DNA from: Methylocystis sp. | Lineage (GTDB): Bacteria > Pseudomonadota > Alphaproteobacteria > Rhizobiales > Beijerinckiaceae | Assembly: GCA_016177005.1 (NCBI GenBank) | Contig: JACOWC010000056.1 | Location: forward strand, 1-47,887 | DNA: 47,887 bases | Reading direction: 5' to 3' | Part shown: one piece after another, positions 18,408 through 27,046 of the stretch | Layout of the letters: every line of letters starts with the position of its first letter | How positions within the stretch are numbered: the first letter of the stretch is position 1 | Notes under the pieces: model-generated | What the model was told of the DNA's origin: nothing | Databases searched by the model: none | Seen by the model: the letters and a program-made list of their open reading frames with translations, nothing else | Program-made: the position numbers and the translations under genes

Positions 18408-19376
18408 TTATTTCACGGCCGCCACGCCGGCCTTCGCCCGAATCTGGCGCGCCGCGCGGCCTTCGAGCCATGCATAGAACGCCTGCAAGCCTTCGCCGCT
18501 GCGCGCGGAAACGACCAGAGTTTGCAGATCTGGATTGACCTTCAACGCATTGGCCAGACATAGGCCGACGTCGAAATCGACATGAGGCAAGAGGTCGGCC
18601 TTGTTCAACAGAAGAAGATCGGACGCCGCAAACATCTCAGGATATTTGAGCGGCTTGTCCTCGCCTTCGGTCACCGAGAGAACGACCACCTTATGCGCTT
18701 CGCCGAGATCGAAGGCGGCAGGACACACGAGATTTCCGACATTCTCGATGAACAACAGCCCGCCCTCCGCAAGCGTCAGCTCGTCCAGCGCATGCGCGAT
18801 CATATGCGCATCGAGGTGACAGCCCTTTCCCGTGTTAAGTTGGATAGCCGGCGCGCCAGTAGCGCGAATGCGATCCGCATCGTTGGATGTTTGTTGATCG
18901 CCTTCGATGACGGCGATTGGAAATCGATCCTTCAAGTCGGTGATGACGCGAACCAAGAGCGACGTCTTCCCAGATCCCGGACTTGAGACAAAATTCAGAG
19001 CAAAAGTCCCGGTTTGCGCGAGACGGGCGCGGTTTTCTCGCGCGTAACCATTGTTCTTGGAGAGAATGTCGCGCTCGATGCGAACGATCCGATCTTGACT
19101 GAGGCCGGCGACGTGAACGCCCGCCGGTCCCGCGCCGAAATCGATCGAGGCCGGTTCATGGGCATGACCATGATGATGATCATTCGCTAAGTGGTGAGAA
19201 TGCCCATGATGGTGGGGATGATCATGATCATTGTGATCCGCATGGTCGTGAGGATGTTCATGATCGTGATCATGATCGTGATCGTGGGCGTGACCGCGCT
19301 GTTCATGCGAATGATCGTGTGGACGAGCTTCTTTTCCTTCGGCGCTCGAAGTTCCGCAGCCGCAGACCGTGCACAT
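18408..19376 (-). CDS. hypB: Nickel-insertion GTPase HypB with long histidine-rich region
   Basis: GTPase that, with HypA, loads nickel into the large subunit. 322 residues. It starts MCTVCGCG (high-affinity nickel CxxCGC site at the N-terminus). A histidine-rich segment follows (residues about 22-77, 26 His, mostly HD/HDH repeats) that can store nickel. The GTPase domain has the P-loop [22 protein letters not shown] and LLNKADLL. The plus strand over 19145-19320 shows the matching low-complexity repeats (ATGATCGTG units). ATG 19376 shares its A with the hypA TGA, a one-base overlap. The His count suggests adaptation to scarce nickel, as in rhizobial HypB. Confidence 0.95.
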   Translation of the reverse strand: MCTVCGCGTSSAEGKEARPHDHSHEQRGHAHDHDHDHDHEHPHDHADHNDHDHPHHHGHSHHLANDHHHGHAHEPASIDFGAGPAGVHVAGLSQDRIVRIERDILSKNNGYARENRARLAQTGTFALNFVSSPGSGKTSLLVRVITDLKDRFPIAVIEGDQQTSNDADRIRATGAPAIQLNTGKGCHLDAHMIAHALDELTLAEGGLLFIENVGNLVCPAAFDLGEAHKVVVLSVTEGEDKPLKYPEMFAASDLLLLNKADLLPHVDFDVGLCLANALKVNPDLQTLVVSARSGEGLQAFYAWLEGRAARQIRAKAGVAAVK

Positions 19377-19717
19377 CAAACGACCTCCAATTCTTTCACC
19401 CGCATGTCTTCGCCCGCCGTGACTTGGACATGATGCCCGCCGCATTCAGGGCAGGCGCCGAAACGCTCGAGCACTGGAACGGTCTTGCCGCAATCGAGGC
19501 ACCAGCCTTCGCCTGGAACGGCGATGATCTCCAGGCGCGCGCCTTCGACGATGGCGCCTCGCGCAACCGCGTCGAAACAAAATTTAATCGCCTCTGGGTC
19601 GACGCTCCCCAGCGCGCCGATCTCCAGCCGAACCACGCGGACGCGGGCGAACCCCTGCTTGCGGCCTTCTTCCTCGATGAGATCCACGAGGCTTTCGGTC
19701 AGCGCCATCTCATGCAT
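19376..19717 (-). CDS. hypA: Nickel metallochaperone HypA
   Basis: 113 residues. It starts [14 protein letters not shown], containing the nickel-binding N-terminal MHE motif. The zinc site is formed by CLDCGKT and CPECGG. It partners HypB. The start overlaps the end of hupK by eight bases, so translation is coupled with the hupGHIJK set. Confidence 0.96.
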   Translation of the reverse strand: MHEMALTESLVDLIEEEGRKQGFARVRVVRLEIGALGSVDPEAIKFCFDAVARGAIVEGARLEIIAVPGEGWCLDCGKTVPVLERFGACPECGGHHVQVTAGEDMRVKELEVV

Positions 19718-20846
19718 CGGCGGGCTCCATCACCTCGACGCGAAAGGCGACGCAAGGGTCAAACAAACTGGCAAGCCGCACAATCGACTGGCGGGCGTCG
19801 CCTCGCGCGATCCGCGCGCCAAGCAGCGCCGCCACGAATGGGCCAGCAGGATGAAAGTTCCACTCCGTTGGCGCAACGATCGCATAGTCGCTGATTTTAT
19901 CGTCCGATGTCAGCCGCGCCCAATGATACAATTCGCCGCGCGATGTTTCGACTACAGCAAAACCCTCGCGCAAAGTCGGAGCTACGCTTCTGCCATAGGG
20001 TTCGATCGCGTCGCCAGCCCCGGCGCGGGACAATCGCTCCAGACATCGCGCAATGTCGATCATGCGCGCCTGCAGGCGCGCGGGCAAGGCGCCGCCAGAA
20101 AGATCGACGTCACGCCAGTGACGCGAGAAGGCTCCGGTCTCGGGCGTGCGGCCGGCAAGCCCTGGCGTCGCGGCGAAGCGTTCGCCGTTCCGCCGCAGTC
20201 CATCGAGGATCGCCGCATCGTCCTCGGCTGCGAGCGCATCGGGAACGCTCGCGGCAAAGCCTCGATCGCCTTCCATCTCTTTCCACAGTCGGCCAAACCA
20301 GGAACTTTTGCTCGGCGGCGCAGATTCAGGACGCGTGGGAAGACCAAGTTCGTCGGCGACAGCGCGAATGCGCTCGATCAGAAGCGTTACAGCGGCGTTC
20401 GGGGCTCTTGCAGAAGGGTTGGCAGCAGCGAGGACCGTGAGCTCTCGCGTGAGCGACAACACTTCTCGCATTGGTCGAATGGCCATTTCATCGAGAGCGA
20501 AAGCGTCGCCTCTTTTCGCGGTCGACGTTATGCAGGAGCGTAGGGTCTCGCTCAAGCGTTCGCAGAGAAGTCCGATTGTCTGCGGCGCGCGCTCGACGGC
20601 GGGAGCCTCGCCGCGCGCCGCCGCGACGGCGTGGGTCGCGGCCATGGCGTGCGAGAGCCCGCAGAGCGAATAGAGTCGTTCGGCGAGCGCCGGTATTTCT
20701 TGAGCGGGACGGCCAATGAACAAACGCGTAAGCTGCGTCGGTCGCGACGAAGCGATGCGGACCGAGCAAATGCGACGGTCGGCGACTTCCGCCACAATCG
20801 AAATTGTGCCAGGCCCCAGCGCTCCGAAGCTGATTGGCGCGTTCAT
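19710..20846 (-). CDS. hupK: Hydrogenase assembly protein HupK/HoxV
   Basis: 378 residues. Degenerate relative of the large subunit thought to act as a scaffold for the Fe(CN)2CO group in uptake-hydrogenase maturation. It keeps a CGLSHA segment where the large subunit has CGxCxxxH and ends with FDPCVAFRVEV, echoing the DPCxxC motif with one cysteine lost. Otherwise it has an alanine-rich, poorly conserved middle. Start overlaps the hupJ stop (ATGA). Confidence 0.88.
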   Translation of the reverse strand: MNAPISFGALGPGTISIVAEVADRRICSVRIASSRPTQLTRLFIGRPAQEIPALAERLYSLCGLSHAMAATHAVAAARGEAPAVERAPQTIGLLCERLSETLRSCITSTAKRGDAFALDEMAIRPMREVLSLTRELTVLAAANPSARAPNAAVTLLIERIRAVADELGLPTRPESAPPSKSSWFGRLWKEMEGDRGFAASVPDALAAEDDAAILDGLRRNGERFAATPGLAGRTPETGAFSRHWRDVDLSGGALPARLQARMIDIARCLERLSRAGAGDAIEPYGRSVAPTLREGFAVVETSRGELYHWARLTSDDKISDYAIVAPTEWNFHPAGPFVAALLGARIARGDARQSIVRLASLFDPCVAFRVEVMEPADA

Positions 20847-21355
20847 AGCGCAGCTTCTCCGTTCAGCTCTTGCCGGCGTCGTCCGCCGAACAAGGCGCGG
20901 CGGTCGAGGCCGCTGCGCGCCGAAGACTTTTCCTGCGAGGCTTCGTGCAAACGTGAATCAAAGAGAGCGTCGAGCGCCGCCAACGCCGCCAGACGCGCGG
21001 AGTCCTGATCCGCGAATTCGGACATAGGCGAAAACAAGGAGCAGGAGGCGAAGCGTCCGAAGCCGTCGAGTTCGCTTACGTTGAAATCGACATCGCCGGC
21101 CGGAAATCGCAAACACAGCCGCGAGACGTTGGGGAACAGACTCGGCCAGTCGTCGACGTGCGGCGCGACGGCGACGAGGTTTGCGAACCATGGAGTAACG
21201 ATGACGCCAACGGCATATCCGTCGAAATCGCGAAAGCCGAATGCTTCGACCGCAAGCGCGTCGTTGCAGATCGGGACGCCGCTCATCGCCGTGCGGTGGA
21301 TTTCGCGATAGAGTTCAGCGAGTGTCGCGCCCGCCGCATGAGCGTTGGCGTTCAT
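20843..21355 (-). CDS. hupJ: Hydrogenase assembly chaperone HupJ (HybE/HoxT family)
   Basis: About 170 residues. HybE-type chaperone believed to assist Tat-dependent assembly of the small and large subunits. Recognised by FGFRDFDGYAVGVIVTPWFAN and FPAGDVDFNVSELDG. The start at ATG 21355 (MNANAHAAGATLAEL) overlaps the hupI stop; a longer frame upstream covers hupI in another phase and is not real. C-terminal RRALFGG is also common in this family. Confidence 0.88.
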   Translation of the reverse strand: MNANAHAAGATLAELYREIHRTAMSGVPICNDALAVEAFGFRDFDGYAVGVIVTPWFANLVAVAPHVDDWPSLFPNVSRLCLRFPAGDVDFNVSELDGFGRFASCSLFSPMSEFADQDSARLAALAALDALFDSRLHEASQEKSSARSGLDRRALFGGRRRQELNGEAAL

Positions 21356-21549
21356 GGCGGCAACGCCAGGAATTTTTCGCGCGGCGCATCGCATACGGGA
21401 CAACGCCAATCCGGGGGCAGGTCGGCGAAGGCGACGCCGGCCTCGATTTGCCAGACAGGATCGCCTTCGGCGGGATCGTATACATGCCAGCAGACCCCGC
21501 ATTCCATGCGCCTTTCCGGCGGGATCAATTCGGGCGCCGCGTCGTTCAT
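21352..21549 (-). CDS. hupI: Rubredoxin HupI/HoxR
   Basis: 65-residue rubredoxin with the two iron-binding pairs MECGVCWHVYDP and WRCPVCDAP and the DLPPDW motif. In hup operons this rubredoxin helps protect or mature the small subunit under oxygen. ATG 21549 overlaps the hupH stop (ATGA); an ATG 27 bases upstream is less likely. Confidence 0.93.
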   Translation of the reverse strand: MNDAAPELIPPERRMECGVCWHVYDPAEGDPVWQIEAGVAFADLPPDWRCPVCDAPREKFLALPP

Positions 21550-22406
21550 GTGAAATAGGCCTCTTGAATTTCCCACAGACGTTCCGCCGAGTCGCGAAAA
21601 TCGTCGTCAGCCGCGCAGGCCGCAGCAGGCACGTCGCCGATTTCCAGCGTGTCGAGGATGACCGCGTTCGAGGCGTTGAAGAATTGCACCGACCAGACGT
21701 TGCGCGCGCCCGTTGCGGTGATCTTGCAGGAGCCATAGCCGCGCGAAATCAACTGCACGGGGCCGTCGCCGAGGGTCTGCTGCAAGAACGCCATGTCGAT
21801 GTCCGATACCGGGAGCAGCGAGAAATTGATCGTGTGCGAGGGATCGCCTGCGTGATGCGCGTTCATGCGATCGCCAATCTCCGTGAGCAACGGCATGACG
21901 TTCATCGCGCCGGCGGGCGCGGCGCCGAAGGTAAGCCGATTGGCCGTGAACGCCGCCGCGCGTTTGACGACCTCAGGGATGACGCCGATCTCGAGGTAGT
22001 CTGCGGAGAGCTTTCCGCCGGCGTCCAGAAAGCGAATCCGCCAAAGGCCGGCCATGGAGGCTTCCTGAATCTGAGCGATAACGCCGTCAGGAAGAGCCGC
22101 GACGCCGCTCACCTCGCCCTGGCCAAGAACCTCAGTCAGCAACTCGCGATCGTCGTCCTCGTAATCGGTAATGTCGAATAGACGGCTTGGCGATGCTGCG
22201 CTCTGGCGCTGTAGCGCTTCAGCGAGCAGAGGAAGCAGCGCCGCGGCGCGCGGACAACGGGCGATCAATTGCTCGCCGCTGCCGGTCGCGAGAAGGGAGA
22301 CGGCTCCCGTCGCCCGTCGTGCGTTTGTCGTATCTTCGCAAGCCAGCGGCAGCAACGTTATCGCTTCGTCGGCGCCCTCCGGCGCGATCCAGAATCCAGC
22401 TTTCAT
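21546..22406 (-). CDS. hupH: Hydrogenase expression/formation protein HupH/HoxQ
   Basis: 286 residues of the HyaF/HupH family, a chaperone acting on the small-subunit precursor. Family-like stretches include LLPVSDIDMAFLQQTLGDGP, SRGYGSCKITATGARNVWSV and QFFNASNAVILDTLEIGDVP. Start overlaps the hupG stop by ATGA and its own stop overlaps hupI. Confidence 0.9.
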   Translation of the reverse strand: MKAGFWIAPEGADEAITLLPLACEDTTNARRATGAVSLLATGSGEQLIARCPRAAALLPLLAEALQRQSAASPSRLFDITDYEDDDRELLTEVLGQGEVSGVAALPDGVIAQIQEASMAGLWRIRFLDAGGKLSADYLEIGVIPEVVKRAAAFTANRLTFGAAPAGAMNVMPLLTEIGDRMNAHHAGDPSHTINFSLLPVSDIDMAFLQQTLGDGPVQLISRGYGSCKITATGARNVWSVQFFNASNAVILDTLEIGDVPAAACAADDDFRDSAERLWEIQEAYFT

Positions 22407-22852
22407 TCCACAGCTTCCCGGCCTGAGAATGTGAATTGCACCCGCGGCTCTGAGGCCGCGGCAAGAAGCGGCGCATCAGGCCGCAGCAGCGTTTCGATCC
22501 GCGCGAGATAATCCGACCAGTCGTAAACCTTCGGCAGGACGGCGAGCGGTTCGCGCCCGCGCGTCACGACGAGACTGGGAAAGACGCAGACATTGAACCT
22601 GCTCTTCAGAGCCTCTTCGGCGGCGCGCGCGATGATCGCCGCGCGCAGCCGGCCCGCAAAAGCTTCGACGAGTTGCGGTAGAATGATCGCGACGTCATGG
22701 GTTTCGCTGCGTTGAGCCGGATCGCCAGCGAAAAACAAGATCGCATGCGCGGCTTCGCCATGCGCCGACTCCAGAAAGGCGTCGATTGACGTCTCGTCGA
22801 TCGAAACTACGCCATGAATCTCGCTCAGCGCCTGCAACTGAGGGAACGGCAT
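22403..22852 (-). CDS. hupG: Hydrogenase chaperone HupG/HoxO (HyaE family)
   Basis: 149 residues with a thioredoxin-like fold lacking the CxxC pair (FNVCVFPSLVVTRGREPLAV at the corresponding place). It is thought to bind the Tat signal of HupS. GGGAGG lies six to seven bases before ATG 22852. It is the first gene after a 185-bp gap that holds a sigma-54 promoter, and opens the overlapping run hupGHIJK-hypAB. Confidence 0.85.
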   Translation of the reverse strand: MPFPQLQALSEIHGVVSIDETSIDAFLESAHGEAAHAILFFAGDPAQRSETHDVAIILPQLVEAFAGRLRAAIIARAAEEALKSRFNVCVFPSLVVTRGREPLAVLPKVYDWSDYLARIETLLRPDAPLLAAASEPRVQFTFSGREAVE

Positions 22853-22884
22853 CAAGCTCCTCCCTTGTTCTTTTCTTGGTCACG

Positions 22885-22899
22885 GCAATTGGCGTGCCA
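22885..22899 (-). promoter_or_regulatory. Candidate sigma-54 promoter in front of hupG
   Basis: On the minus strand the sequence is TGGCACGCCAATTGC: the -24 GG and -12 GC are exactly ten bases apart, and TGGCACG and TTGC both match the consensus. The predicted start is near 22873, about 20 bases before the hupG ATG, leaving room for its ribosome site. The surrounding gap (22853-23040) is more AT-rich than its flanks and holds no gene that I can see. Confidence 0.72.
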
Positions 22900-23040
22900 T
22901 GGAAGTTCTGTGGGGATGGTTATGCAAATAGCTGAATTGCAAAGAAATTTACCACCGCCGATGCGCTTGGTCCACAAGAAATTGGAAAGGAATTATCCAG
23001 TTCTGGTTAGTGCTCGCGCAAGCCCAGCTTTTCTAATGCC

Positions 23041-23334
23041 TCATTGTCGCAGGAAGTCTGGGAGCTGCGGCTCGCGGTCGACCAGATCGGCAAAGCGATG
23101 ATCGACGTTTTTGCCCGTCAAGGCCTCCTGCACGGCATCGAGCGCGTCATCGATCTGCTGCGCCTCGAGATCGTCGAGCAGGCGCACGGCCGAGTCGAGA
23201 TGCACCAGCACCTTGGCGCCCGCCGGCTGCGCGCCGAGGAGCAGCATCGAGACGCGCTGCGTCTCGCCGCGCCGTTCGCAAAGCGCTTCGAAGGCGTCGC
23301 CTTCCAGTATCGTCATCGGGAATCCGATGCACAT
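23041..23334 (-). CDS. hupF: HypC-like hydrogenase chaperone HupF/HoxL
   Basis: 97 residues. It starts MCIGFPMTILEGD, with the Cys2 of the HypC/HupF family. It protects or delivers the active-site iron group for HupL, especially under oxygen. The long C-terminus (EALTGKNVDHRFADLVDREP) is what separates HupF from HypC. Weak ribosome site (GAGA). It follows the small HupE-like gene by 21 bases. Confidence 0.9.
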   Translation of the reverse strand: MCIGFPMTILEGDAFEALCERRGETQRVSMLLLGAQPAGAKVLVHLDSAVRLLDDLEAQQIDDALDAVQEALTGKNVDHRFADLVDREPQLPDFLRQ

Positions 23335-23355
23335 TTTTAATTTCTCGGAAGTCGT

Positions 23356-23583
23356 TCAACGCATGCGCGAGCCGCTTCGCGACAAAAGTAGGCGTCCGGC
23401 TGCATAGACGAACGTTCCTGCCCATGTGGCGACGAGCGCCATGGCGAGAAGATGATCGGGCTGAGTGAGGGCATGGACAAGACTCCAGTACAAATTCCCC
23501 CCATGCGAACCGGGATGCGCTTGAGCCGCCGCCGGAATGAAAAATGATCCCGTCAAGATGGCGCGTTGGATGATCTTGCTCAC
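23356..23583 (-). CDS. HupE-like mini membrane protein
   Basis: 75 residues. Signal peptide (MSKIIQRAILTGSFFIPAAA) followed by HPGSHGG and then HALTQPDHLLAMALVATWAG, ending in one or two hydrophobic spans. The HPG start of the mature chain and the H-x5-DHLLAM signature are those of HupE/UreJ nickel permeases. However, the usual protein has about 190-210 residues and six spans, while this one stops after the first. The frame ends cleanly and the ribosome site lies inside hupD four bases upstream, so it looks expressed. It may be a shortened permease, a nickel-binding peptide, or a degenerate leftover. Confidence 0.65.
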   Translation of the reverse strand: MSKIIQRAILTGSFFIPAAAQAHPGSHGGNLYWSLVHALTQPDHLLAMALVATWAGTFVYAAGRLLLSRSGSRMR

Positions 23584-23587
23584 TTTC

Positions 23588-24184
23588 CTAGTCTCCCCGT
23601 CGATGAGCGATAGCCGGCGATGCGCGTCGCTCGTAAGCGTGGTGGTCGATATCGTTCGCCAGCAATCGCTCGGAACCGGTAGTCCGCAAAGGCCGTGAAC
23701 GGCACTCGACGCCCCAATCGCCGAGCGTTTGAAGCGCAGCGGTCAGAGCCGGCTCGATCGCCGCGCGCACCGGCGCGGTCAGCGGTCCGCCCCAATCCTC
23801 GAGATCGAGCGGCTGACAACCGACCAAGGCCAGACGCGAAGGATAACGGCCGAGCAGATCCGCGGCGCTCAGAACCTCCTGAAAGCCTGTTTGATGCAGG
23901 CTCATTTTCTTCGCGCCGGTGAAACACGGCACCGCCTCGTCGCGCACGACGCGCAATGTTCCGGGCTCCAGCCCATAGTCGATCGCGTCGAAGACCAGCA
24001 GCTGATCGCAAGCCTCGACGAATTGCACGAGGTAGAGACCTTGCGTGCCGCCGTCGAGCACGACGACATCTTCACCCGTGTCGAAGCGCGCGTGGAACTC
24101 TTCGACCGCGCGCACGCCGAAGCCTTCGTCGGCCCAAAGGATATTGCCGATGCCGAGAATGAGGGTGCGTGGCTTATCGCTCAT
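23588..24184 (-). CDS. hupD: Hydrogenase maturation endopeptidase HupD
   Basis: 198-residue nickel-dependent protease that removes the C-terminal tail of HupL after metal insertion. Shows LILGIGNILWADEGFGVRAV (first metal Glu/Asp), VLDGGTQGLYLVQFVEACDQ, LLVFDAIDYGLEPGT and the metal His in KMSLHQTGFQEVL. Longer than many homologues because of a C-terminal extension rich in Arg and His. Lies 123 bases from hupC, with a palindromic repeat between them. Confidence 0.93.
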   Translation of the reverse strand: MSDKPRTLILGIGNILWADEGFGVRAVEEFHARFDTGEDVVVLDGGTQGLYLVQFVEACDQLLVFDAIDYGLEPGTLRVVRDEAVPCFTGAKKMSLHQTGFQEVLSAADLLGRYPSRLALVGCQPLDLEDWGGPLTAPVRAAIEPALTAALQTLGDWGVECRSRPLRTTGSERLLANDIDHHAYERRASPAIAHRRGD

Positions 24185-24207
24185 GCCGACGACCCCGCGA
24201 GCGCAGA

Positions 24208-24293
24208 CCCGTCATTGCGAGCGAAGCGAAGCAATCCTGGGGCCGCCCCACGGCTCTGGATTGCTTCGTCGCTGCGCTCCTCGCAATGACGGG
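24208..24293. repeat. Palindromic repeat between hupC and hupD
   Basis: Near-perfect inverted repeat: CCCGTCATTGCGAG at the left pairs with CTCGCAATGACGGG at the right, and GCGAAGCAATCC pairs with GGATTGCTTCGTCGC across a 20-base GC-rich loop. This GTCATTGCGAG type is common between genes in many proteobacteria. In the hup transcript it would fold into a long hairpin separating hupSLC from hupD. Confidence 0.88.
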
Positions 24294-24307
24294 TCGAATT
24301 GCCGGCC

Positions 24308-25033
24308 TCATTCGTCATGCTCGTCGCGGAAGGTGCGTTCGCCAGAAATCATCGCGGAGATCATGCTCTGGCGCGAGACGATATCTTCGCGCACGGCGGA
24401 ATAGATATGAACGATCACGAAGACGACGACGAGCCACATGCCGACATGATGCCAAGTATGTATGTCTTGACTGTTTGGCCAGATCGCGAACACCCAGCCG
24501 AACAATTTGAACTGCCAGCTGTCGCGGCCCGCTCCTTCCGAATAGAGCGCGAAGCCTGTCACCACCATGAACGCCAGCAACAGCATGAACGCGAACATCG
24601 CGACATGCGCCAGCGGATTGTGTCCAATATATTTTTGCGGCCGCGCGACGAGAAACAGATACCAGCGCAGCTCATAGAAGACGCCCCAGAGCCATTTGCG
24701 GTCCCAGAGCGGCAGATAAAATATCTGCCGCGCATAGGTGTTGCCGGCGAGAGCCCAATAGAGACGCAGCAGCAAACCGGCCACCAGCACATAGCCCGCG
24801 GCGAAATGCGCGAAGCGGATGTAGCCCATCAGGAAATTGGCGCTCGCTTCGCCGGGCGTCGAAGGCAACGGCGAAGCGATGAAAAAGCCCGTCAGCGCCA
24901 GAACGATGATCGCCAATGCGTTGACCCAATGCCAGAGCCGCACGGGCGCTTCATAGACATAGACCGTTTGCAACGGCGCGGCGCGTTCGCCGTGGCCATC
25001 CAACACGCCGTGGATCTGCGTCGCCTCAGTCAT
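24308..25033 (-). CDS. hupC: Hydrogenase b-type cytochrome subunit HupC
   Basis: 241-residue membrane cytochrome b. It anchors HupSL and passes electrons to quinone. Four hydrophobic spans: NALAIIVLALTGFFIA, YVLVAGLLLRLYWALA, MFAFMLLLAFMVVTGFAL, GMWLVVVFVIVHIYSA. Haem histidines are suggested in RLWHWVN, RFAHFAAGY and HTWHHVGMW. GGAG lies nine bases before ATG 25033; an ATG 15 bases upstream is possible. Follows hupL by 20 bases. Confidence 0.93.
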   Translation of the reverse strand: MTEATQIHGVLDGHGERAAPLQTVYVYEAPVRLWHWVNALAIIVLALTGFFIASPLPSTPGEASANFLMGYIRFAHFAAGYVLVAGLLLRLYWALAGNTYARQIFYLPLWDRKWLWGVFYELRWYLFLVARPQKYIGHNPLAHVAMFAFMLLLAFMVVTGFALYSEGAGRDSWQFKLFGWVFAIWPNSQDIHTWHHVGMWLVVVFVIVHIYSAVREDIVSRQSMISAMISGERTFRDEHDE

Positions 25034-25053
25034 GAGGATTTTCTCCATAAGGG

Positions 25054-26844
25054 TCAGCGCACCGAGATTTTGGCCATCTCCTGCCCATCTTCGCTCATCA
25101 CATGAGTCGAACAGGCAAGGCACGGATCAAAGGAATGAATGGTGCGCAGGATTTCGAGCGGCTTTTGCGGATCGGCCAGCGGCGTATCCATCAGCGAGGC
25201 TTCAAACGCGCCGATATTGCCTTTAGGGTCGCGCGGACTTCCGTTCCAGGTGGTTGGCACGACGCATTGATAATTGTCGATCTTGCCATCCTTGACTTTG
25301 ACCCAGTGCGCGAGCGCGCCGCGCGGCGCCTCGGTGAAGCCATAGCCCTTGGCGTCCTTTGCCCAGGAATCGGGCTTCCACTTGTCGACATTGGCCGTCG
25401 AGGAATCGCCCGCTTTGATATTGGCGATCAGCTTGTCCTGGAAGTGCTTGAGCTTCCTTGCGGCCCATTGACACTCGAGCCCGCGCGCGGCGGTGCGGCC
25501 GAGCGTGGAGAACAGCGCCGTGACCGGCAGGCCAAGCGTTTTCAACAGTTGGTCGGTTGGCTCCTTGAACTCGGGATTGCCCTGCGCATAGCCGATGACA
25601 AAGCGCGCAAGAGGACCAACCTCAACGGCGTTGCCGCGCCAGCGCGGCGACTTGATCCAGGAATATTTGCCGCCTTCGTCCAATTCTTGAATGTTTGTCG
25701 GCGTGCCTTTCGCCGCCGGCCCCAATTTGTAATTGGGTTCGGTGACGCCGTCCCAAGGATGAAGGCCCTTTGTCTCGTCTGGGTATTTGTACCAGGAGTG
25801 CGCGACGAATTCCTGGATTTGCTCCGGATCGGCATGATCGATCGGGAAAACTTCTGCGAGATTGCCGTTGAGGATCACGCCGCGCGGCAACAACAGATTC
25901 TTCGCCGAGTAATCGTTGGCGTTCTCGGGAATGTCGCCATAGCTCATGACGCTCTTGCCGGACAGCCCGCCGCCATAGAGCCAGCCCTTGTAGAAGGAAG
26001 CGATGGCGGCGAGATCGGGCAGGTAGACTTTTTCAACGAATTCGATCGAACGATCGATGATGGAGTTCACCTCGTTGAGGCGCTCCATATTGATCGCGCC
26101 GACCGCTCCGGTCCCATCGACGTTGATCGCGCAGGGAACGCCGCCGACGAGCCAATTCGGATGCGGATTCTTGCCGCCGTAGATCGTGTGGATTTTGACG
26201 ATTTCTTTTTGGAAATCCAGCGCCTCAAGATAATGCGCGACAGCCATCAAATTGGCTTCCGGCGGAAGCTTGTAGGCGGCGTGTCCCCAATAGCCGTTCT
26301 TGAACGGCCCTAGCTGACCCGAGTCGACGAATTTCTTGAGGCGGATTTGCAAATCCTTGAAATAGCCGGGCGAGGACAGAGGCCAATCGGAAATCGACTG
26401 CGCGAGCGCCGATGTCGCCTTGGGATCGGCGGAAAGCGCCGACACGACATCGACCCAGTCGAGCGCATGCAGATGATAGAAATGCACGAGATGATCATGC
26501 ACCTGCAATGTCAGTTGCATGATGTTGCGGATCGAATTGGCGTTCTCTGGAATGGAAATGCCGAGGGCGTTCTCGACGGCGCGCACCGAGGTCAAAGCGT
26601 GCGTGCCCGTGCAAACGCCGCAGATGCGTTGCGTAAACGCCCAGGCGTCGCGCGGATCGCGGCCACGCAGAATGATCTCGATGCCGCGCCACATCGTGCC
26701 GGTGGAGACGGCGTTGCGGATGACATTGTTCTTGTCGACATTCACCTCGACGCGCAAATGTCCTTCGATACGGGTCACCGGATCGACGACGACGCGTTTG
26801 CCGGAATTGTCGAGATTGAAGCCGTTCGGCGTCTGAATGCCCAT
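25054..26844 (-). CDS. hupL: Uptake [NiFe]-hydrogenase large subunit HupL
   Basis: 596 residues. Catalytic subunit oxidising H2 on the periplasmic side. The nickel ligands are in [11 protein letters not shown] near the N-terminus and [12 protein letters not shown] near the C-terminus. The 15-residue tail after His ([15 protein letters not shown]) is the part cut off by HupD. The gas-channel positions have the ordinary small residues ([14 protein letters not shown]), unlike the sensor HupV. Sequence style fits group 1d oxygen-tolerant enzymes. GAGGAAACG precedes ATG 26844. The spacer to hupS is long (202 bp) and holds an inverted repeat. Confidence 0.97.
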   Translation of the reverse strand: MGIQTPNGFNLDNSGKRVVVDPVTRIEGHLRVEVNVDKNNVIRNAVSTGTMWRGIEIILRGRDPRDAWAFTQRICGVCTGTHALTSVRAVENALGISIPENANSIRNIMQLTLQVHDHLVHFYHLHALDWVDVVSALSADPKATSALAQSISDWPLSSPGYFKDLQIRLKKFVDSGQLGPFKNGYWGHAAYKLPPEANLMAVAHYLEALDFQKEIVKIHTIYGGKNPHPNWLVGGVPCAINVDGTGAVGAINMERLNEVNSIIDRSIEFVEKVYLPDLAAIASFYKGWLYGGGLSGKSVMSYGDIPENANDYSAKNLLLPRGVILNGNLAEVFPIDHADPEQIQEFVAHSWYKYPDETKGLHPWDGVTEPNYKLGPAAKGTPTNIQELDEGGKYSWIKSPRWRGNAVEVGPLARFVIGYAQGNPEFKEPTDQLLKTLGLPVTALFSTLGRTAARGLECQWAARKLKHFQDKLIANIKAGDSSTANVDKWKPDSWAKDAKGYGFTEAPRGALAHWVKVKDGKIDNYQCVVPTTWNGSPRDPKGNIGAFEASLMDTPLADPQKPLEILRTIHSFDPCLACSTHVMSEDGQEMAKISVR

Positions 26845-26911
26845 GATTGCGTTTCCTCGAGGATCAGCCGTTGCGGTCGGCGTCTTTGGTGTTCGTCTCG
26901 GACGGTCGGGT

Positions 26912-27046
26912 GAAGGATCCCTCATCTGAGGAGGGCCCGAAGGAGCCCGTCTCGAAGGAGGAAAGCTTCATGCGCGGCCATGCTAGTGCTCGCCCTCGCG
27001 CTTCGGGGACGCCCGCTGCGCGGGCTCCTCTACATGAGGGCGAAGG
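26912..27046. repeat. Imperfect inverted repeat between hupS and hupL
   Basis: The left arm (GAAGGATCCCTCATCTGAGG, 26912-26931, then GGGCCCGAAGGAGCCCGTC) is matched by the right arm, read backwards (ACCTTCGCCCTCATGTAGAG, then GAGCCCGCGCAGCGGGCGTC). Each arm also has its own small hairpin. This looks like an interspersed repeat of the CTTCGAGAC/CCTCATG type. It sits directly after the hupS stop, so it may stabilise the hupS message or lower hupL expression relative to hupS. Confidence 0.7.

Noticed and set aside
16339-18563. Long plus-strand frames opposite hypF, hypB and hup genes
   Set aside because: They mirror the codon pattern of the real genes, have no family similarity and no ribosome sites.
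19145-19320. CRISPR-like short repeats
   Set aside because: The ATGATCGTG units are codons of the His/Asp-rich segment of HypB, with no spacers.
20843-21736. 297-residue version of hupJ
   Set aside because: The first 127 residues are hupI and hupH read out of frame and are unlike any HybE protein.
24208-24293. tRNA or structured RNA gene between hupC and hupD
   Set aside because: It is one long hairpin of the common GTCATTGCGAG repeat type, with no cloverleaf.
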